DNA from: Temnopleurus reevesii
Lineage: Eukaryota > Echinodermata > Echinoidea > Temnopleuroida > Temnopleuridae
Assembly: GCA_036244855.1 (NCBI GenBank)
Contig: BQKZ01006377.1
Coordinates: 29,057-39,247 of the forward strand
Direction: 5' to 3'
DNA length: 10,191 bases
Positions 1 through 6,200 of the stretch are shown in pieces. The stretch's first letter is position 1; the number at the start of each line of letters is the position of its first letter. Below the pieces are notes generated by a model. It was not told where the DNA came from and did not search any database. It saw only the letters and a list, made by a program, of their open reading frames with translations. A program made the translations under genes and the position numbers.

Positions 1-230
1 CAAACCAAGTCCGAGTCCACCGTTCAAGCTGCGACAGAGTTCATCAACCAAGCTTGTGCTACGCAGGGCAATACCGATGCATGGCGCCCTCTACAGTCTT
101 ACTTCCTTCTCCGATCAGAAGGTCTTCAGAACTTATTTCTAGTTTCCGATGGACACATCAATAACGAGCAAAGCACACTGCATGCTATCGCTCAGAACAC
201 CCACACACGAATCTTCACCTTCGGCGTAAG
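1..230 (+). CDS. PARP4: Exon 1 (5' incomplete): C-terminal half of VWA domain
   Basis: The exon reads from base 1 in frame 1 for 76 codons plus two bases, with the 5' end cut by the window. Residues 45-52 are LFLVSDGH: a hydrophobic strand ending in SDG, whose Asp is the late metal-site (MIDAS) acid of VWA folds. Residues 67-76 (HTRIFTFGVR, split codon excluded) form the next beta strand, as in PARP4. VWA domains bind partner proteins through this metal site; the DxSxS part would lie upstream. The donor is AAG|gtaagg at 231. An identical gtaagg at 226 would put exon 2 out of frame, so 231 is chosen because the joined product reads GVSSSANRHVL, matching the family. PARP4 is preferred over VWA5A or ITIH because of the downstream exons. 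Confidence 0.85.
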
Positions 231-3200
231 GTAAGGCTCTGGCAATCATTTTGTGACACAAGATAATAGATAGCGAATGATACAGAGTGAATAGGAACAC
301 AAAGGTGGAAAGGGAGAAAACTCAGAAAAGTTATTGCACTTGACATAGAAGGTACATTGTAGCAATATGTAAAATTTTATTCAGTAAACATTTTTAACAT
401 ACATGTACAGACAATAAAATTGAATATTTTGTGATTTCTCACATTTGTAGTGAGGATAAAACTTTCGCCTACTTTTTCATATTTTAGTATTCCAGTGTTG
501 TGAATCATAAAGCTAAGCGTAAAGTTGCACATGATTCTGCTCTTAACACTTGACCCTCTCTCAGGTCCTAGCTCAGTGATAATAGTGATAATGCTAATAA
601 TAATGTATAACATTTGTATAGCGCTTAATTCCGAACAGGTTCAAAGCACTTTACAAAATAAATGCATTCAATTATAGTATCGAAGACATAACATATATGT
701 ACAATATTATGTACATGTATGTACTATGCATATACATTGTATATATATTATGTGGACTGGAAACAAAATTTGACAAAAGACACTGTGCATCAGGAAGCCA
801 ATAATTTAATTTTAATAACAAAAATTTGGGACATTATTAAAATAAAATTAGTGGCCCACTAATGCACACCAACTTTTATATATTTTGTTTATTAATTGTG
901 CTAATTTGTGACCTAACTGAGTATGTGGACTGTACATGTATATATAGATCAAATTAAAGTGAAACATATTGATGATATTAGCATAAGAATAGTAGTAGCG
1001 GTTGTCATTAAGTTCAGAAAAAGGTCACCAGTCGTGCATGGAGCCTACGTACAGTATACATGTACACGTAGCTTTATGAAACACAATCCAGGGCGTTTTT
1101 TTTTTCACCAAATTACGAAAGAATTAAAAACGACTTTACGAACGACTGGTATCAGTTCTTGTGCTGAATGCTTGAGAATCTTTATATGCATATTACACTC
1201 GATAACATATTCCAGTCTTTCTTAAAGTCATTTGTAACTTTATGAATGATTTGGTTAAACACCGACCAGAAATAAGATATCGGAACTTGAAAGGTTAGGA
1301 GGCATTGTATCAGGATGCCCTATTGGTATAAAAATCTTGATTAAAAAAATTTGAATGTTGGGATAACAGCAGGCATTGTTTAAAACTTTGAATTGTCATT
1401 TGTAAATCTCCTCTTTTTCCCTGTAGTTTGCTCTATTGGTATTAAAATCTTGATTAAAAAAGTTGAATGATGGGTTAACTGCAGACATTGTTTAAAACTT
1501 TGAATTGTTATTTGTAATTCTGTTCTTTTCCTCTTTAGTTCGAGTGCAAATCGTCATGTGTTGAAGAGCATGGCCCGGGTTGGATCTGGTGCTTTTGAGT
1601 TCTTTGACAACAATGCTAAGTCTAGATGGGAAAAGAAGGTATGTTGGTGTCTAAGTTCATACTTTAATAATACTAATCTGGCATTTATATAGCGATATCG
1701 CGTATTTAGGCAAACTGCTCTATGTGCTTCACATTATTTATATAATATGGACTGGCCTTGAGGGAGATACCACATATATTTCCCTCATGGCATCCATATT
1801 TTCCTGAGTCGAAGACGAGGGAAATATTTGTGGTACATGTATCTCCCGAAAGAAAGGTCAGTCAATATTATTATTATTACCTGAAGTGTTGGACTTAATG
1901 TACCTAGGCAAAGTATGATCAAAAATATGATCCAAAATATAATCCCAAAAGGTTTGTTTACAAATCAGCGGTTGACTGCACACACAGTCCACACACACGT
2001 ACCGGCCTGGCTCGCTGCAATTCACTGCGCGCACTGGATATCAGCATATCAGCTGCCCTGGGAACCCTGAGAACGTAGAGGGAAATACCACTATCATGGA
2101 CCACCAATTTTGTACACAAACGCCATTGATATCGCGGGAAGAGGAGTATATCGTTGTCATTCCACTCTACAAAGCGATGAGGCATTGTGACGTAATCGAT
2201 ATTGCGCAAGTCAATAGAGACAAATAAAATACTCGTTTATATCTTGTCTCTAAAACGCCTTGATCAGGTAATAATTTAGCATATCTTAGAGTTACCATGT
2301 AAACAAATATGTCTTTAGCTTGTGCCTGAACAATTCGAGATATGTTGAGGACCATATGCATAGATAAAATCAAGATTGTTTATGGGCCATTAAATGCATA
2401 GAAAGAGATGCGTGATAATGCCGCTATTAGAACAAATATTTTAAGGAAGAGGACCAGAGTACGTAAACGTTTGAATCACTATGAGGAGAGCCCTTCAAAT
2501 GATGAAAGCAAAAATCTACCTTGATTTGTATTGGTAAGTGTATTAAAAAGTCATTTTGTGGAATATAATATTTCTGTGTTATTTGAATATCAATAGAATA
2601 CGTAATGTATTCAAATTTTATGCACTCTTCTTTGTCAAATGCACAATGACAAACTATTTGTCCACCTGATATAAAACAATCCTATTTCAACGGAAAGAAT
2701 GTGGATAACATGCAGTAGTTGTTGCTAGGTCGATCAAACTACAACGTTTGTCCAACCTAGCAATGTTAATGTATGCAAGAAGCGTTCTGACAATGAAACT
2801 CTTATTATCTTTTGACAGATGGATACATAGCTCATCTTGGAGCAAAAGTGACTTATTTGAATACATTACGAAAATGGATTATTATATATCAGAAAAATAA
2901 CCCTATTTAATGGATAATTTATAATCTTTTCCAACATGCAGGTCAAAGCTCAGCTTGGGAAGGCCAAACAGCCGTCTGTATCATCCCTTGAAGTCCAATG
3001 GAAGCAGCACGACAACGACCCTCCGACACCAATCCAAGCCCCACGGCAGCTCACCTCGCTCTTCAATGGGTCAAGACTTGTTGTCTATGGCTTTGTGCAG
3101 TATTGCACAGAAGTAAGTACATTGTAGTTGTCAAATCAATGATTTTTAACCAGTACGGTTCTTGCTGCTCGTATTGTAAGTGTGAATACAGTGTTTTCGA

Positions 3201-6200
3201 TTTCAGTCATCTGTGACAAAGGGCACCGCGACCGGAAATAGTACATCATAGTTTTGTGTGTCAGTTTATTTTTACGTATACAACTAGCTGTGAGGCAGAC
3301 GCGCAAAACTTTAATGTTATACTATCAGTCTATGTGCCCTTCGTCACAGTTGACTAAAATAAAAAACTCCATGATAATGCCCATCATAGCTATCAGACGT
3401 GGCATTAGCAGTATGTACCCATGTGATGCCTATCCTTGAATTATTGAATTGAATTGAACATTCATTTCCTTTTTCACAGACATACGTAATCAATGCAAAA
3501 TAACATGACAAGGTAATAAAATCGAAGAAGGATAGTACCCTGAAAGCATAGCTTGAGTTGGGATCGCCTTACCAACAAACAAAATTTAAAAATGGCATAT
3601 TTAAAGAAGGGTAAATATAGTAATAGGTGTTATCCCTCCCTGAGTTTACCCATATTTTTTCACATTTTTAATAGCGAAGAATGCTCTGTAATTCAGTGGT
3701 GATCATATTGAAGGCAAGAGTTTTTTCATAACTAGGTTGTGTAAAAGACAAAATGAAATAAATGAGTAGATTTTTTGTAATGTACTTTCAGTCTAAAGTA
3801 GCTCAGAGTGTTTTGATATGATTTACATAATTTCAGTGTCCAGTGTCTCTTCCCCTCAAAACAAAGCTTCTGTTTGAGCTAACCTGAACAGAGCTTGATC
3901 TTTACTTTTCCAAAAGGGAACCAGACGGGCTCCATTACCTTATTTTTATAAATCCCATTCGAGTCCTGGGAGCCTTGGTTTACCTTTGTAATGTAGTGAA
4001 AACCATTGACCAAAGGAGCTGAAGATACAGCCGGGCTCCCCAACTGATTTTCTAAGGAGCCCCTTGCAGTGTAGGGGAGCCATTTGCCACTGGGCTCCCT
4101 TTAAAGTCGAGCCCTGCTGAAACATTATTGGTTTCCGGTCCCAATATAGTATTTTCTGTTTTAGTACAACTATAAAATCTTGTAGATAGTCGATAATTCT
4201 ATAGCAAATTCATTGGAGCCAAGTAGTGAAATTTGATTGATTTTGTAAGAAACAACAATGCAAAAATCGTTAGATTTATTTTGATTTTCCAGAACCTAAA
4301 CTTTTTTATTAATATTTTTGTCATAACAATGTTGCAAGAAGAGAAGCTCTTACAGTGACACAAGAAAATTCTCTGAAAAGTTACTCTAAATCTTTTCATT
4401 ATCTTTGTCATACAGGCTTGTTTGAAGGCTAGCATAGACGGAGAGGAGGTGTCTACAATGGTCTCTACGCCAGAGCTTTGTATCACACAAGGACAGGTAA
4501 CAGTATACTTAATAATCTTTAAACTAATATCATGCTTTCATCCTCAAATTGGTAACATTTTTTAATCAAAAACTTGTAAGATTAAGATGAGGTGTCTTTT
4601 TTTTCTGTTTCATCAAAGTATGTGTCTTTTGATCTTTCATTCTATAGATGTTGCATTGTTTCAAGTGTCGTGATTATAGATTGGGAAGACAGCATGCTAG
4701 ACCCAACCAAGTTTTACCATGTTGTCCTTTCTTAGAACATGTACCTTTATGTAAATTGAAAAATTTTTAAAATTAAAACAAACTTCTTCATTGTAAAATC
4801 TAATATCATGCACAATTTTTATTGTGATTCGTGATTGTATTTTAGTAAAGTGTATATGTATATCTTTTGATCTTGGATCTAGATGTTACATCGCTTGACG
4901 GCACGTGCCGTGATTAGAGACTGGGAAGATGGCATGCTAGACCCAGACAAACTTCAACACAAAGCTAAGAAAACAGAACAGAAATCATACATCATTGATC
5001 TGAGCAAGAGGTTCTCCATCGTCACTCAACTCACAAGCTTTGTCGCCATAGAGAAAAGAGAAGAGGTAAAGACTCTCCGAGCCTTGAAGTCTGCAACATT
5101 GAATTTTAGGCATTAACGACATATTTTTCTCAGAATAATATGTACATGTCATTCATTCAGTGGAATATCCATGCTCCTGACCTAATATATAGGAACTCTT
5201 AAAAGCGCAGTACAATATACTTCAATAGTTTCTGCGCTATATAAATGTTATGTTGAGTTATCATACTGTATAAGCCAATATTTTAGTGTACAGTTTGACA
5301 AAATGATGCATTGTTATTTTCACATTTTTGACAGTGTTTCTACACATTTACTGATAGATTCAAATTCATACACATTTGTTGCCAACAAACTTCTTGCCTT
5401 AAACCGATTAGTAACAATTGAACTTTAATAATTGAAATCCTATTTGCATACATTAATTGTTCCTATCTTAGGCAAAGCTCGGGTCAACTTTCGGATTGTC
5501 AGTAGCAACCTTTGTGTACATTGAATTTGCATAAGATAAGGATCTACAATGTGATAAGTAATCCGCCTTGCCCATTATATGTATCACAGATTTATGAAAC
5601 TTTACCAGGGAACAATCAAGCAAATTATATTTTATTGAAATGATGAGATCTTTGTATGATATGATTTTGGTGACAGGTGGAATTAATTTTTAAAAATTTT
5701 CTTTGTAGGGTGAGGATTTGAGGCGCAAAGATGTGAGTTTGGCCCAACTCGCTGAGGCAGAGGATGTGGATTTTCTTTCTTACATGGATTGGCAGAAAAC
5801 TGTGAGGCTGGATTCAGAAGAGGATGAGGTTCGTCAAGGATTCTATCTCTATATTTGACACAAAGTAGGCGTCTATTAGGAGGCGCCTTGGTGTAGTGGT
5901 CACGAATCTCGCCTTTCAACCAGAGGGTCGAAGGTTCGAATCCCACACATGGCGTCAATTTCCTTCTGCGAGAATTTCATCCACATTGTGCTGCACTCAA
6001 CCCAGGTGATTTGAATCGGTACCTGGCAGGAATATTTATTTCTTTAAATGCTGAGTGCGCTGGTGTTCGCCGAGCTAAAGACAGGGTAATGATAATGAGA
6101 ACCACCTTGAGCGCTTTACAGAGTGAATATATATGAATATATATGAATATATATATAAATTGCACCTATTATTATCATTATTATTATTATTATTATGTTA

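Larger units (their letters stand above)
231..1538 (+). other. Intron 1 (phase 2)
   Basis: This AT-rich intron holds a minus-strand SINE tail at 578-655 and a 113-bp tandem duplication across its last ~220 bases. The stretch 660-1315 shows no exon I can support. Four TACATGTA palindromes occur in the intron (starting at 400, 712, 933 and 1057). Open frames at 377-613 (minus) and 923-1225 (plus) have no recognisable product. Confidence 0.8.
1639..2941 (+). other. Intron 2 (phase 0)
   Basis: The intron holds a SINE tail (1664-1735), a foldback element (1743-1870) and a small hairpin (2722-2763). A GC-richer block at about 1965-2100 contains a second gagggaaatacca motif at 2077-2089, resembling the foldback arm, so one larger repeat may cover roughly 1743-2210. 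The rest (2210-2700, 2770-2940) shows nothing I can name. Confidence 0.75.
3113..4415 (+). other. Intron 3 (phase 0)
   Basis: The intron holds a MITE-like element (3205-3355), a TTGAA tract (3435-3458) and a GGGCTCC/GGAGCCC repeat cluster (3915-4115). The translation of exons 3 and 4 is continuous with the PARP4 family, so no exon is expected in between. I see nothing nameable in 3480-3900 or 4130-4410. Confidence 0.75.
5882..6197 (+). mobile_element. tRNA-derived SINE, near full length
   Basis: The head at 5882-5956 is tRNA-like. An A box TGGTGTAGTGG lies at 5889-5899 and a B box GGTTCGAATCC at 5933-5943, the internal RNA polymerase III promoter. GGCGCC at 5882-5887 can pair with GGCGTC at 5951-5956 (one G-T). 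A tRNA-unrelated body follows, then TTGAGCGCTTTACAG near 6105 and an ATATATGA/(TTA)n tail to about 6197. The T stem is poorly paired, so this is not a working tRNA gene. The parent tRNA is uncertain (Val- or Glu-like). Target-site duplications are not clear. Confidence 0.85.

Noticed and set aside
226..231. Alternative exon 1 donor at 226
   Set aside because: It is also gtaagg, but would enter exon 2 in the wrong frame and lose SANRHVL.
923..1225. Plus-strand open frame of 100 codons
   Set aside because: AT-rich intronic sequence with no family pattern, splice context or link to the neighbouring exons.
1958..2209. Minus-strand open frame of 83 codons
   Set aside because: No recognisable domain; it lies in a likely repeat within intron 2.
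4199..4486. Minus-strand open frame of 95 codons
   Set aside because: It covers exon 4 antisense; exon 4 on the plus strand has family similarity and splice sites.
4883..4885. ATG as a translation start
   Set aside because: It directly follows the exon 5 acceptor and is an internal Met of the conserved block.
5882..5956. A tRNA gene on the plus strand
   Set aside because: The A and B boxes and a 6-bp acceptor stem are present, but the T stem is poorly paired and a SINE body and tail follow directly. It is the SINE head.
5683..5958. Minus-strand open frame of 91 codons
   Set aside because: It is antisense to exon 6 and the SINE head; the peptide is a typical SINE-derived artefact.
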